DNA from: Oscillospiraceae bacterium
GTDB taxonomy: Bacteria; Bacillota; Clostridia; Oscillospirales; Acutalibacteraceae
Direction of reading: 5' to 3'
DNA: 64,000 nucleotides
NCBI GenBank assembly: GCA_029225165.1
Contig: JAQXVY010000004.1
Coordinates: forward strand, 22,321-86,320
Shown here piece by piece: positions 1 to 10,289 of this stretch (positions are counted from its first letter, which is position 1; every line of letters begins with the position of its first letter). The notes below the pieces were generated by a model that was not told the origin of the DNA, ran no database searches, and saw only the letters and a list, made by a program, of their open reading frames with translations. The position numbers and the translations under genes were made by a program.

Positions 1-271
1 TTAGGTGTGAGGACAGAAAAATCCCTACAATTTGGTCGTTTGGCGGGATTTTGTTAAATGTATCCTCAATCAGCTTTGGCGAGGGCAGGGATGTCTTTGG
101 GTGAGCGTCCTGCATTGTCAGAAGATTGTAAAAAATCCTCTTTGTCAAATTCACATTCTCCTTGTAGTGGACATTGCCAAAGGAAACAGTCAGGGGTATA
201 GCTTCAATGTCCAGCAGAGATATTTCAAGGGGTTCAAAATCGGCGGCAGAATCGGTTATTATCCTTACCAT
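1..271 (-). CDS. DegV family protein, N-terminal part (truncated by window edge)
   Basis: Reverse-strand ATG at 271 opens a frame running off position 1: MVRIITDSAADFEPLEISLLDIEAIPLTVSFGNVHYKENVNLTKRIFYNLLTMQDAHPKTSLPSPKLIEDTFNKIPPNDQIVGIFLSSHL, a typical DegV N-terminus. Absent from the ORF track because it is open-ended. Confidence 0.85.
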   Translation of the reverse strand, partial: MVRIITDSAADFEPLEISLLDIEAIPLTVSFGNVHYKENVNLTKRIFYNLLTMQDAHPKTSLPSPKLIEDTFNKIPPNDQIVGIFLSSHL

Positions 272-330
272 AAAGTTCCTCCAAAAAAGTGTTCTGTATA
301 TTATATTGCCCCGAAAAATCACCAATAATC

Positions 331-362
331 AAAAAGCCTTGACCGTCAAGTCAAGGCTTTTG
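331..362. terminator. Intrinsic terminator 3' of nadE
   Basis: AAAAGCCTTGAC-CGTCAA-type stem-loop with GTCAAGGCTTTT between degV and nadE. Confidence 0.7.
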
Positions 363-381
363 AGTTACTTTATTAAAGTTT

Positions 382-2358
382 TTACAGCTTTTCTACCTCA
401 TCAAGCCAGATTCTTGCACTGGAATCTGTTGGCATTCGCCAGTCGCCCCTTGGAGAAAGGCATACAGAGCCAACCTTTACGCCGTCAGGCAGACAGCTGC
501 GTTTAAACTGCTGTGTGAAAAATCTTCTGTAAAATGTTTTCAGCCATTTTTTAATGGTGTCCTTGTCAAATTCGCCCTGAAAGGCGGTACAGGCAAGGCT
601 GAAAATCTTTTCGGGCTTAAAGCCAAAGCGGAGAACATAGTACAGGAAGAAGTCGTGTAGGATATACGGACCGACCTTTTCTTCTGTCTTTTGTGCTATT
701 TTTCCGTCCTTTGTAGGTGGCAAAAGCTCGGGGGAGATAGGTGTGTCAATAATATCCTCCAAAATTTCCGTACCCTCTGCAAAGATGTTGTTCTTTGCAA
801 CAGCGTCAATCATCCACTTGATAAGTGTTTTTGGTATAGAGGCATTCACACCGTACATTGACATATGGTCGGCATTGTAGGTGCACCAGCCAAGGGCAAG
901 CTCAGAAAGGTCGCCTGTACCAACAACAATTCCTCCAACCTTGTTGGCTACATCCATAAGCACCTGTGTTCTTTCCCTTGCCTGAACATTCTCGTAGGTG
1001 ATGTCGTGTACATTTTCGTCGTGACCTATGTCCTTCATATGCTGACGACAACTGTCGGCTATGGGGATTTCCATTGATGTGACGCCAAGGGCTTTCATTA
1101 GGCTGATTGAGTTGTTGTAGGTGCGGTCGGTTGTGCCAAAGCAGGGCATTGTAACTCCCACAACATCTGTCATTGGCTTGTTCATTCTCTTTGCAGTTTC
1201 GGCGCATACAAGGAGAGCAAGGGTTGAGTCCAGTCCTCCGCTTACCCCAACAACCATTTTTCCGCCGATTACGGAAATTCTCTTTTTCAGTCCCTCAACC
1301 TGCATTGAGAAGATTTCCATACATCTCTTTAGCTTTTTGCTGTTGTCGGCAGGTACGAAAGGAGTTTTGTATACAGGGTAGTATTCGCCGTTTGACACAG
1401 AATCCTTTATTGGTTTATCTGTTTCGTCAATGTAAAATTCTCTTTTTTCATTAACAAAATTTGTATAGATATCTTCGTTGAATTTTTTGTAATATACCTG
1501 ACAGTCCTTAAAGGACTTGTTTTTTCTGCGGTCTGCTCTTATTTTGCCAAGGTCTGTGTCGCATATTAACAGGTAGTCGTTGTCGATAGTCTTTTGGTTT
1601 TCTTTTAGAATAGTTCCGTTTTCGCTGATGATGGAGTGTCCGCTGTAAATCAGGTCTTGGGTGCTTTCTCCTGCACCTGCCGAGCAGTAAACATAGGTGC
1701 AGATGTTGCTTCCGCTATACTGCTTTACCATTGAACGGAGATATTCACCCTTGCCGATTGTTGCGTTGCTGGCGGATAGGTTCAGTATGATTTCCGCACC
1801 TGAAAGTGAAAGCATTGCCGAGGGTGGCACAGGCGCCCACAAATCCTCGCAGATTTCCACACCAAATTTGCAGTAGTCGTTGTCAAAAATCATATTTCCG
1901 AAGCCTATGCACTTATAGCCGGCAAAGCTCATAACTTCAAAGGGCTGATTATTCAGGTCGGTGTTTGAACTGAACCACCTTTTTTCGTAAAACTCGTTGT
2001 AATTTGGCAAAAAGGTCTTTGGCACAATGCCCACAATGTCGCCCCTTGTAATTACAACACCGCAGTTGTAAAGCTGACCTTTATATTCTACGGGACAGCC
2101 AACAATAAATGTTCCGTACAGTTTTTTTGATGTTTCTGTAATGATTCTTACGCCATCTTCTGCGTTTTCAAGCAGTTCCTGCTGAAAGAACAAATCCTGA
2201 CAGGTGTAGCCTGTTACGGAAAGCTCGGGAAATACGGTGATGTCTACATTTTCCCTGTCTGCCATTTTCATCATTTTGATGTGTTCTTCAACATTCTTTT
2301 TGGTGTCTGCAACGGTTGTGTTAATCACAGCCGAGGCTACCCTTACAAAATCGTTCAT
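382..2358 (-). CDS. nadE: Glutamine-dependent NAD(+) synthase (nitrilase-like glutaminase plus NAD synthase domains)
   Basis: 658 aa; nitrilase domain (FPELSVTGYTCQDL, EICEDLW) and synthetase P-loop VVGVSGGLDSTLALLV. Confidence 0.95.
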   Translation of the reverse strand: MNDFVRVASAVINTTVADTKKNVEEHIKMMKMADRENVDITVFPELSVTGYTCQDLFFQQELLENAEDGVRIITETSKKLYGTFIVGCPVEYKGQLYNCGVVITRGDIVGIVPKTFLPNYNEFYEKRWFSSNTDLNNQPFEVMSFAGYKCIGFGNMIFDNDYCKFGVEICEDLWAPVPPSAMLSLSGAEIILNLSASNATIGKGEYLRSMVKQYSGSNICTYVYCSAGAGESTQDLIYSGHSIISENGTILKENQKTIDNDYLLICDTDLGKIRADRRKNKSFKDCQVYYKKFNEDIYTNFVNEKREFYIDETDKPIKDSVSNGEYYPVYKTPFVPADNSKKLKRCMEIFSMQVEGLKKRISVIGGKMVVGVSGGLDSTLALLVCAETAKRMNKPMTDVVGVTMPCFGTTDRTYNNSISLMKALGVTSMEIPIADSCRQHMKDIGHDENVHDITYENVQARERTQVLMDVANKVGGIVVGTGDLSELALGWCTYNADHMSMYGVNASIPKTLIKWMIDAVAKNNIFAEGTEILEDIIDTPISPELLPPTKDGKIAQKTEEKVGPYILHDFFLYYVLRFGFKPEKIFSLACTAFQGEFDKDTIKKWLKTFYRRFFTQQFKRSCLPDGVKVGSVCLSPRGDWRMPTDSSARIWLDEVEKL

Positions 2359-2413
2359 ATTTACCCTTTCAAATTTTTTAACATTATTATTGTCAGTTCT
2401 AATTGTTTTATTA

Positions 2414-2440
2414 AAGGGGCAGAAAAACTGCCCCTTATAA
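2414..2440 (-). terminator. Intrinsic terminator
   Basis: AAGGGGCAG AAAAA CTGCCCCTT hairpin between the 2466-3041 gene and nadE. Confidence 0.55.
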
Positions 2441-2465
2441 TTACATATTTGTACTACATAAAAAC

Positions 2466-3041
2466 TTATCTGTAATGTGACAGGAAGTTTTTGTTGTAGT
2501 TTTCGTAGTCGTTAAAGCTTTTTTCTGCCTCGCTTTGGCTGCTTACTGTACCCTTGTACCAGGACTGGCTTTCGTAATAAGCCTGAATTGAGGCTGTTTT
2601 GAAGATATAGCCGTGGTGAGCGTAGATGTCGTTGATAACGCTTTGTACTGTGTCGGAAGAAAGACCTACTACATCACTTTCGTCAAAGTATCTTGTTGAT
2701 GCTCCGCTGTAGTCAATGTAACCCACAGGAGCCTGTGTTTCAGGCTCATAGTACTGAGTTGTCGGCTCATAATAAACGGTAGTAGGCTCATAATATACTG
2801 TGGTGGTAGGTGCCTTTGTTGCCTTTTTCTTTGTAGCAGAAGGCGCAGTTGCCTTTTTGGTGGTAGAGGTTTTATCTCTGAATGAAAATGTTACTGATTC
2901 CGAAATTGAAACGGTAGGCTCCTTAAAGGTTGCCTGTGTGGTGGATTCTGAATCTGTTTTGCTTATAAAGTCACATCCTACAAATGTAAGGAGTGTAACA
3001 AATACCAGTAGTATTGGGAGCGTTGTAAATATTTTTCTCAT
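2466..3041 (-). CDS. YARHG-domain lipoprotein with YYEPTT repeats
   Basis: Lipobox-like FVGC after a signal peptide; tandem TTVYYEPTTVYYEPTTQYYEPET; C-terminal VINDIYAHHGYIFKT...YESQSWYKG resembles YARHG. Confidence 0.75.
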   Translation of the reverse strand: MRKIFTTLPILLVFVTLLTFVGCDFISKTDSESTTQATFKEPTVSISESVTFSFRDKTSTTKKATAPSATKKKATKAPTTTVYYEPTTVYYEPTTQYYEPETQAPVGYIDYSGASTRYFDESDVVGLSSDTVQSVINDIYAHHGYIFKTASIQAYYESQSWYKGTVSSQSEAEKSFNDYENYNKNFLSHYR

Positions 3042-3239
3042 AGTGACCTCCTATATAATTAATGGGTAATTAGTGTTATGACAAATTTCTACACCTTTAC
3101 TTTACCAAATAACAATTATTTAGTCAATATTTAAAGATAATTATTCCAAAAATGTAATTAACCCTTGTAATTTATACCCAAAATGTATTAAAATCATATC
3201 AGTTATATTTTACTCAAGGATATACGGGAGGAAACAAAT

Positions 3240-4595
3240 ATGCATGTGGTTGTTATCGGTGGCGGTAAGATAGGAAAGTTCCTTATCAGCAGTCTTAGAG
3301 AAGAAGGCCATGATGTTGTTGTAGTTGATATTGACGAGCAAAGAGTTGACAGAATTGTTGAGGAACAGGATGTTAACGGAATTTGCGGCAACGGAACACA
3401 TTACGATGTGCTTAGGGAGGCAAATATTCAAAATGCTTACCTTGTTATAGCCACCACACTTTCCGATGAGATAAACATACTCTCTTGTCTTATAGCCAGA
3501 AAAATGGGCGCAAGACACGCTATTGCAAGAGTTCGTGGGCCTGAATATGTCAATCAGATTGACTTTATGAAGAACGAATTACGAATATCAATGATGGTTA
3601 ACCCCGATATGAGCGTTGCAAATGAAATATCCCGTATTTTGAAATTCCCTGCCGCCACAAATTACGAAACCTTTGCAAACGGCAGAATTGATATGATTGA
3701 GGTTCAGGTCAAGGGCGACAACAACATTATTGACAAGCCTATATACGAAATTTCCCGTATGTACGGCAATCAGTTTTTGATTTGTGCCGTTCGCCGAAAT
3801 GAGGATGTGTTTATCCCAAACGGTAATTTTGTTATCCGTGAAAAGGACAGCATCTACATCTGCGGTTCTCACAAAACCATTGAAAATATCCTGAAGGGAA
3901 TGAAAATCCTCAAGCACAGGATAAAAAATGTTATGATAATAGGCGGTTCACGAATTGCCCACTACCTTACAATGATGCTTATGAAAATGGGTATGAATGT
4001 GACTGTAATTGAGAAAAATAGAGAAAGGTGCAAGTTCCTTGCAGACCATTTGCCTGACGCAAGAATTGTCCTTGGCAACTCCGCCGACCACAATCTGCTT
4101 ATAGAAGAGGGTATTGCAAGATGTGACGCTGTGGTAAATGTTACCGACAGTGACGAGGGCAATTTCCTTGTGGCTATGTACGCCCAAAGCTTTAATGTGA
4201 AAAAACTGGTGACAAAGATAAACGAGCCTGAATTTTATCAGTTATACAACAAAATTATGGGTGAAAGTGCCATATCAATGAGCCAGATTACATCTTCAAT
4301 AATTGTAAAATATATGAGGGCAAAGCTGAATGCAGAGGGAGAGGAAATCAAAAATCTGTATAAGCTGATGGACGGCAGAATTGAGGCAATAGAATTTGTT
4401 GCACAGGGCAATAAGGACTATATCGGAGTTCCCATAAAGGAGCTTAAATTCAAAAAGGATATACTTATAGCCGCAATCAGCAGAAAAAGGAAGATTATTT
4501 TCCCCACAGGTGACGATACAATACAGGAGAATGACTCTGTAATTGTTGTTACAAAGGGTAAGGCTATTCGTTCGTTAGAGGATATATTTGTATGA
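3240..4595 (+). CDS. trkA: Trk system potassium transporter TrkA
   Basis: Two RCK-type NAD-binding domains (MHVVVIGGGKIGKFL; NVMIIGGSRIAHYL). Confidence 0.93.
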   Translation: MHVVVIGGGKIGKFLISSLREEGHDVVVVDIDEQRVDRIVEEQDVNGICGNGTHYDVLREANIQNAYLVIATTLSDEINILSCLIARKMGARHAIARVRGPEYVNQIDFMKNELRISMMVNPDMSVANEISRILKFPAATNYETFANGRIDMIEVQVKGDNNIIDKPIYEISRMYGNQFLICAVRRNEDVFIPNGNFVIREKDSIYICGSHKTIENILKGMKILKHRIKNVMIIGGSRIAHYLTMMLMKMGMNVTVIEKNRERCKFLADHLPDARIVLGNSADHNLLIEEGIARCDAVVNVTDSDEGNFLVAMYAQSFNVKKLVTKINEPEFYQLYNKIMGESAISMSQITSSIIVKYMRAKLNAEGEEIKNLYKLMDGRIEAIEFVAQGNKDYIGVPIKELKFKKDILIAAISRKRKIIFPTGDDTIQENDSVIVVTKGKAIRSLEDIFV

Positions 4596-6040
4596 ACTAT
4601 CGTGCAGTAATTAATATTTTAGGCAAAATTATGTTCCTTGAGGGGGCGCTTATGACTCTGCCCCTGATAGTAGCCATAATTTACGGAGAAACAAGTACAT
4701 ACATTTCGTTTGTTATTCCCATTTGTATTCTGCTTGGTATAGGGTTGATTTTCGGAATAAAAAAGCCGAAAAATACTATGCTCCTTGCAAGAGAAGGACT
4801 GGCAATCTGCGGTCTTGCCTGGATTTTTATGTCACTTTTCGGATGTTTGCCATTTGTTATTTCGGGAATGATACCAAACTATTTGGACGCATTTTTTGAA
4901 ACTGTGTCGGGATTTACCACCACAGGCTCAACCGTTATGACAAAAATTGAGGGCAACCCCCTTGGACTGCTGTTTTGGAGGAGCTTTACCCACTGGATTG
5001 GCGGTATGGGTGTTCTCACATTTTTAATGGCAGTTGTGCCACAGGGTGACGGTCAGTCAATGCACCTTATGCGTGCAGAGGTGCCGGGGCCTAAGGCAGG
5101 TAAAATTGTGAGCAAAATGACTGACACGGTGAGGATTCTCTATGTCCTTTACTTCATCCTAACCGTTGCGGAAATTGTTTTCCTTATGTTCTCAGGCATT
5201 GGCTTTTACAACAGCGTTGTCACAGCCTTGGCTACAGCAGGTACAGGAGGCTTTTCCGTAAAGGACGCATCTATTGCAGGGTACAACAGTCCGTATGTTG
5301 AATATGTTGTAGCGTCATTTATGATGCTGTTCGGCGTAAACTTTAACCTGTATTTCTTCCTGATTATGAGGAAGTTTGGTGCTGTGTTTAAGGACGAGGA
5401 GTTCAGAGCTTACATCTGCATAGTAGCATCAAGTGTTGGGTTAATTGCCGTTAATCTCCTCACAACCTCTCAGGTTGCCTTTGAAAAGGCTTTCAGAGAT
5501 TCCTTCTTTACCGTCACATCAATTATAAGTACCACAGGCTTTGTAACGGCGGATTTTGAACAGTGGTCAATTTTTGCCAAGATAATCCTTGTTTTGCTTA
5601 TGTTTGTAGGCTCAATGGCAGGCTCAACAGGTGGCGGAATTAAGGTCAGCCGACTAATCATTTATTTTAAGCAGATGATTAACGATTTAAGGCAGATGAT
5701 TCGTCCCCGTCAGGTTATGAGCGTCAGGCTGAACAAAAAAAGTGTTGACAACAGCATACTAAAGGGCATCAACACCTATCTTGTTATCTATGTTTTTATT
5801 ATCATTACAAGCGTTTTGCTTGTCAGCATAGAGGGTGAAAGTCTGGTTACAACCTTTACCTCCGTTGTTGCCTGCTTTAACAACATAGGCCCCGGTATGG
5901 AGGATGTTGGTGCAACGGCAAACTTTGCCCATATGAGTGTGCTGAGCAAAATTGTCCTTAGCTTTGATATGCTTGCCGGCAGACTTGAAATTTTCCCAAT
6001 GATGATACTGTTTATACCGTCACTGTGGAAGAGGCATTGA
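4592..6040 (+). CDS. trkH: Trk/Ktr potassium transporter membrane subunit TrkH
   Basis: Polytopic protein with GFTTTGSTV, GGMGVLTFLMA and AGSTGGGIKVSR; overlaps trkA stop. Confidence 0.93.
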   Translation: MNYRAVINILGKIMFLEGALMTLPLIVAIIYGETSTYISFVIPICILLGIGLIFGIKKPKNTMLLAREGLAICGLAWIFMSLFGCLPFVISGMIPNYLDAFFETVSGFTTTGSTVMTKIEGNPLGLLFWRSFTHWIGGMGVLTFLMAVVPQGDGQSMHLMRAEVPGPKAGKIVSKMTDTVRILYVLYFILTVAEIVFLMFSGIGFYNSVVTALATAGTGGFSVKDASIAGYNSPYVEYVVASFMMLFGVNFNLYFFLIMRKFGAVFKDEEFRAYICIVASSVGLIAVNLLTTSQVAFEKAFRDSFFTVTSIISTTGFVTADFEQWSIFAKIILVLLMFVGSMAGSTGGGIKVSRLIIYFKQMINDLRQMIRPRQVMSVRLNKKSVDNSILKGINTYLVIYVFIIITSVLLVSIEGESLVTTFTSVVACFNNIGPGMEDVGATANFAHMSVLSKIVLSFDMLAGRLEIFPMMILFIPSLWKRH

Positions 6041-6060
6041 TAAAAAATGATAAAAATAAC

Positions 6061-6102
6061 GGCTGTGAAATTGTTAATTCAATCTCACAGCCTGTTTTTT
6101 TG
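6061..6102 (+). terminator. Intrinsic terminator of trkAH
   Basis: GGCTGTGA...TCACAGCC followed by TGTTTTTTT. Confidence 0.75.
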
Positions 6103-6120
6103 CCTAAAGCAAATCGCTGA

Positions 6121-6762
6121 TTACAGAGTATTAGCACCTAAAATCCTCTTTGTCACGTCTGTCAGCTTTTCCTCAAATTCATTGTCCTCACTGCAAACAG
6201 AAAGCTGATAGCCCTCTACATTGTATTCCTTAAAGTAATATGGGTTGTTGTTGATGTTTTGCTCTACCCTAATGTCACCGCCGTTAAGGTTAATGCTTGT
6301 TTTGCGAAGATTTCTTCCAATACCGGTGCCGATACATTTCAGGAAAGCCTCTTTCAGCGTCCACAGCCTTGTAAAGGTTCTGTCGGGGTCGTAGCTTTGG
6401 TCTATCTGTATGTTTTCCTCAAGTGTAAAGAATTTTGAGGCTATCTTCCTTCTGCCCCTTTGCAAAAGCTCAATGTCAACTCCCACAGGCTCGTTAGAAA
6501 CGGAAAGCACTACATATCTTCCGCTGTGGCTGATGTTAAACTGTGTTTCCAAAGCCTGTGGCTTTCCGCCTATTCCGTAGGAGGTTATCTCCCCGATAAA
6601 GGTTTTTATCAGAAGTCCTGCCCCAAGGGATTGCTTTTGCGGGGTGTTCTTTGGAAGTCTTAAAATCTTTTTTCTCCGCTCCTTGTCAACGGTTTCAAGC
6701 TTCTTTTCAAAAAGCTCCCTGTTGTCAAGGGCGTCTGTGTTTAATATATAAGTCTTAATCAT
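6121..6762 (-). CDS. 4'-phosphopantetheinyl transferase superfamily protein
   Basis: FNISHSGRYVVLSVSNEPVGVDIE and FTRLWTLKEAFLKCIGTG motifs. Confidence 0.9.
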   Translation of the reverse strand: MIKTYILNTDALDNRELFEKKLETVDKERRKKILRLPKNTPQKQSLGAGLLIKTFIGEITSYGIGGKPQALETQFNISHSGRYVVLSVSNEPVGVDIELLQRGRRKIASKFFTLEENIQIDQSYDPDRTFTRLWTLKEAFLKCIGTGIGRNLRKTSINLNGGDIRVEQNINNNPYYFKEYNVEGYQLSVCSEDNEFEEKLTDVTKRILGANTL

Positions 6763-6786
6763 AAAAAAATCACGCCTTTGTGAAAT

Positions 6787-7260
6787 TTATTCTTTCTCAT
6801 CAGATTTTTTCGAGAGTCCGCTGAATGTTGGTATTGTCATTTCATACATACCGTTTGACCTTTTGATTAGTATAGCCAGTAAAAATATAATTTTAAAGAA
6901 TAAAAAAACAGCTGCACCAATCATAACGCACCAACCCCACAGGTGGTCAATGTTGCCGAAACCCACAGTAATTACAAGTGCAAAACCGATTACGAGAAAT
7001 TCCGTAACAGACGCTGCCTTTGGAGCAAAAATCAACAGCACAAGAAACGCCGGCCAAAATACAAAATCCAAGTATTTTGCCGGTGGCCCGAAGAGCCATC
7101 CGCATACTTGATCAATGGGGATAAATGTAGCTAAAAAGGGAATTATTATCTTGAAAATAATTCCAAAGCTGTTCCCGAATTTTTTTCCGATAAAATCAAA
7201 AAATTTAACCAGTGTCATCCTTAAAATCCTATCACAATTAGTATATTTGAATTTTATCAC
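6787..7260 (-). CDS. Putative integral membrane protein; start may be at the internal MTLVKF Met
   Basis: 157 aa, multiple hydrophobic segments; no recognised family. Confidence 0.55.
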   Translation of the reverse strand: MIKFKYTNCDRILRMTLVKFFDFIGKKFGNSFGIIFKIIIPFLATFIPIDQVCGWLFGPPAKYLDFVFWPAFLVLLIFAPKAASVTEFLVIGFALVITVGFGNIDHLWGWCVMIGAAVFLFFKIIFLLAILIKRSNGMYEMTIPTFSGLSKKSDEKE

Positions 7261-7399
7261 ATTAATAAGTGAATGTCGAGTTGTTTTTTTGTTATTCTGT
7301 TTCTTTTATTAAAGATTTATTCTGCAAAAGTGCAAATACTTGATTATTCTAAATGCAAAAGGTATAATATATGGGAAATAAACGAAAAGAAGTGTTACT

Positions 7400-8569
7400 A
7401 TGCAGGAATATATGCGTGTAAGGGCAGAAGTAGACCTTGATGCAATACATCACAACCTGTCACTTGCAAAAAGCGTTATTAACAAGGATACTCAGCTTAT
7501 GGCTGTTATCAAGGCTGACGGATACGGTCACGGTGCAAATCAAATTGCAAAGTACTGTGATGATGTTATCGACAGATATGCAGTTGCTATCCCCGAGGAG
7601 GGCATAGACCTTAGAAAAGCAGATTTTACAAAGCCCATAAACCTTTTGGGCTACACACATCCTACCCAGTATGAGGATGTAATAAACTACGATTTAATCC
7701 CTGCAATTTTTACCCTTGATATGGCTAAAAGGCTTTCCGATACGGCAATTTCTATGAAAAAAACCGTAAAAATACATATAAAGGTTGATACGGGAATGAG
7801 CCGAATAGGCTTTGCCGACAATGACGAAAGTGTTGATGTAATTAAGGAAATCAGCCTGTTGCCTAATTTGGAGATAGACGGAATATTTACCCATTTTGCA
7901 AGGGCAGACGAAAAGGATAAATCTGTTGCAAAGAGTCAGTTTGAAAGATTTACAAATTTTGTAAATAAGCTGAAGTCAAAAGGACTTAAAATTCCAAACT
8001 GTCACATAAGCAATTCTGCCGCAATTATGGAGCTTTCCCATATGAATTTGCAGATTGTAAGAAGCGGAATTATCACCTACGGTCTTTATCCAAGTGAGGA
8101 GATGGTCAAGGAAAATTTCAAAATTATCCCGGCAATGGAGCTGAAGTCACAGGTGTCATTTGTAAAAACACTAAAGGCAGGAACTCCCGTTGGGTACGGC
8201 GGTACATATGTGACAGATAAGGAAACTGTAATTGCCACCATACCTGTGGGCTATGCCGACGGCTATCCTCGTTCTCTTAGCAACAAGGGCAGAGTGCTTA
8301 TAAAAGGACAGTCTGCACCTATTGTCGGCAGGGTTTGTATGGATCAGTTTATGGTTGATGTAACCTGTATTGAGGGAGTTAAGCAGGGGGACACAGTAAC
8401 CCTTATGGGAAAAGACGGTGAGGAATTTATCAGCTGTGAGGAGCTTTCAGACCTTTCAGGAAGTTTTAATTACGAATTTGTGTGCGACATCAGCAAGAGA
8501 GTTCCAAGGGTTTACTTTAGGGACGGAAATATTGTGGATGTTGTAAAATATGTAGGCAAAGGACTATAA
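7400..8569 (+). CDS. alr: Alanine racemase
   Basis: VIKADGYGHGA PLP-lysine motif, HIKVDTGMSRIGF, VGRVCMDQFMVD. Confidence 0.95.
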   Translation: MQEYMRVRAEVDLDAIHHNLSLAKSVINKDTQLMAVIKADGYGHGANQIAKYCDDVIDRYAVAIPEEGIDLRKADFTKPINLLGYTHPTQYEDVINYDLIPAIFTLDMAKRLSDTAISMKKTVKIHIKVDTGMSRIGFADNDESVDVIKEISLLPNLEIDGIFTHFARADEKDKSVAKSQFERFTNFVNKLKSKGLKIPNCHISNSAAIMELSHMNLQIVRSGIITYGLYPSEEMVKENFKIIPAMELKSQVSFVKTLKAGTPVGYGGTYVTDKETVIATIPVGYADGYPRSLSNKGRVLIKGQSAPIVGRVCMDQFMVDVTCIEGVKQGDTVTLMGKDGEEFISCEELSDLSGSFNYEFVCDISKRVPRVYFRDGNIVDVVKYVGKGL

Positions 8570-8576
8570 AATTATA

Positions 8577-8612
8577 GGGGGCTGTTGTTTATAAAACAAC
8601 AGTCCTTTTTTA
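8577..8612 (+). terminator. Intrinsic terminator of alr
   Basis: GGGCTGTTGTTT ATA AAACAACAGTCC TTTTTT. Confidence 0.75.
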
Positions 8613-8810
8613 AAAAATTTACAATGAAAACGCTATGAAAGATAAGTCCTATAATTCGTCAAAGTTTAGTATTTATCCCTTATTTTATAACATTATTTGT
8701 CGAATTATTCCATTGAACAGAAAACCTGTTTGAAGTATAATGTTTATGAAGTGTGTTATATAGAAAGTTATATAACCATAAGAAAAGAAAAAGGGGTATT
8801 AAGGGAGAAT

Positions 8811-10262
8811 ATGTACAAAAAGAGTTATCAAAGCTGGCGAAAACACTTTGACTTTTTGCTTTTGGATGTTTTGTGCCTGCATATTTCTTATATTTGTGCC
8901 TTTTGGATGTTTAACGGCTGGGGAAACCCTTATGGCGTAAGCTTGTACAGAATTTGTGTTTTGATGGCAACCCTGGTAGAGGTGCTTGTGGCAATATTTT
9001 TTGAATCCTACAAGCATATTTTACAGCGAGGGAAATACAGGGAATTTGTTGCAGTTCTAAAGCACTACGCACTGTGCACCTTGAATTTTGTTTTACTGTT
9101 GTTCTTTTTGCAAAACGAGAATAAGGTTGACAGACCGTTTCTTTTGATTTGGCTGGGCGTTGCATTTGTTGTTACATATTTTGAGAGATTTTTCTGGAAA
9201 ATTTTACTGACTAAAAGGGCAGACGCCTCAGGTAAAAGGGCAATGCTTGTTGTAACAACAGGCGATCGAATGACATCTGTTATAAATAATATCAAAAACA
9301 ACAATTATGTTCGATACAAAATTATGGGTATTTCCGTAATTGACCAAGACCTAAAGGGTCAGCATATTGACGGAATAAGTATTGTTGCCAACAGCGATGA
9401 TATTTGTGAATTTGTCTGCAAAAACTGGGTTGACGAGGTATTTATTGACCTTGGAGACGAAGGCTTTACCCCTGACTTTTTGATTGAACAGTTTGAATCT
9501 ATGGGGGTTGTTACCCATATTAATCTTCTTAACGACAAGAGTGTTTTGGGCAGGAGGCAGTTTATTGAGCGTGTTGCAGGCTACACAGTGCTTACCACAT
9601 CCATAAACTATGCAAGTCCTGCAAGTCTTTTTGTTAAGCGTACCATTGACATTATAGCAGGAATATTCGGTTGTATATTAACCGGCTTGCTTTTCCTAAT
9701 CTTTGCACCGATGATTTATAAAGAATCTCCCGGTCCAATATTCTTTTCACAAGAGCGTGTAGGTAAAAACGGAAAAACCTTTAAGATTTATAAATTCAGA
9801 AGTATGTACCTTGACGCTGAGGAAAGGAAAAAGGAGCTTGAGTCACAAAATGCCATTGAGGGCGGACTTATGTTCAAAATGGAGGATGACCCAAGAATTA
9901 TCGGCTACAAAAAGTTGCCTGACGGCTCCTTTAAAAAGGGAATCGGTCACTTCCTAAGGCGTACAAGCGTTGACGAATTTCCTCAGTTTTTGAATGTTTT
10001 ATTAGGGGATATGAGCCTTGTAGGTACTCGTCCTCCAACTGTTGACGAATGGCAGAAGTATGAGCTTCACCACAGAGCAAGGCTTTCCACAAAGCCGGGC
10101 ATTACAGGACTTTGGCAGGTTAGCGGCAGAAGTGAGATTACCGATTTTGAAGAAATTGTTAACCTTGACAGGGAATATATCCGCAACTGGTCAATAGGAA
10201 ACGATATAAAAATCCTCCTTAAAACGGTTAAGGTCGTTTTGAGGGGCGAGGGTTCAATGTAA
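8811..10262 (+). CDS. Undecaprenyl-phosphate sugar phosphotransferase (exopolysaccharide initiating glycosyltransferase)
   Basis: ORF track start 8697; preferred ATG 8811 preceded by AAGGGAG. N-terminal TM segments, C-terminal bacterial sugar transferase domain (GPIFFSQERVGKNGKTFKIYKFRSMY, RRTSVDEFPQFLNVLLGDMSLVGTRP). Confidence 0.9.
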   Translation: MYKKSYQSWRKHFDFLLLDVLCLHISYICAFWMFNGWGNPYGVSLYRICVLMATLVEVLVAIFFESYKHILQRGKYREFVAVLKHYALCTLNFVLLLFFLQNENKVDRPFLLIWLGVAFVVTYFERFFWKILLTKRADASGKRAMLVVTTGDRMTSVINNIKNNNYVRYKIMGISVIDQDLKGQHIDGISIVANSDDICEFVCKNWVDEVFIDLGDEGFTPDFLIEQFESMGVVTHINLLNDKSVLGRRQFIERVAGYTVLTTSINYASPASLFVKRTIDIIAGIFGCILTGLLFLIFAPMIYKESPGPIFFSQERVGKNGKTFKIYKFRSMYLDAEERKKELESQNAIEGGLMFKMEDDPRIIGYKKLPDGSFKKGIGHFLRRTSVDEFPQFLNVLLGDMSLVGTRPPTVDEWQKYELHHRARLSTKPGITGLWQVSGRSEITDFEEIVNLDREYIRNWSIGNDIKILLKTVKVVLRGEGSM

Positions 10263-10289
10263 TACTATTATAATTATAGGAGTAGCATT

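Noticed and set aside
32-328. 98-aa plus ORF at the left edge
   Set aside because: Antisense to the truncated degV CDS, which has a clear family match.
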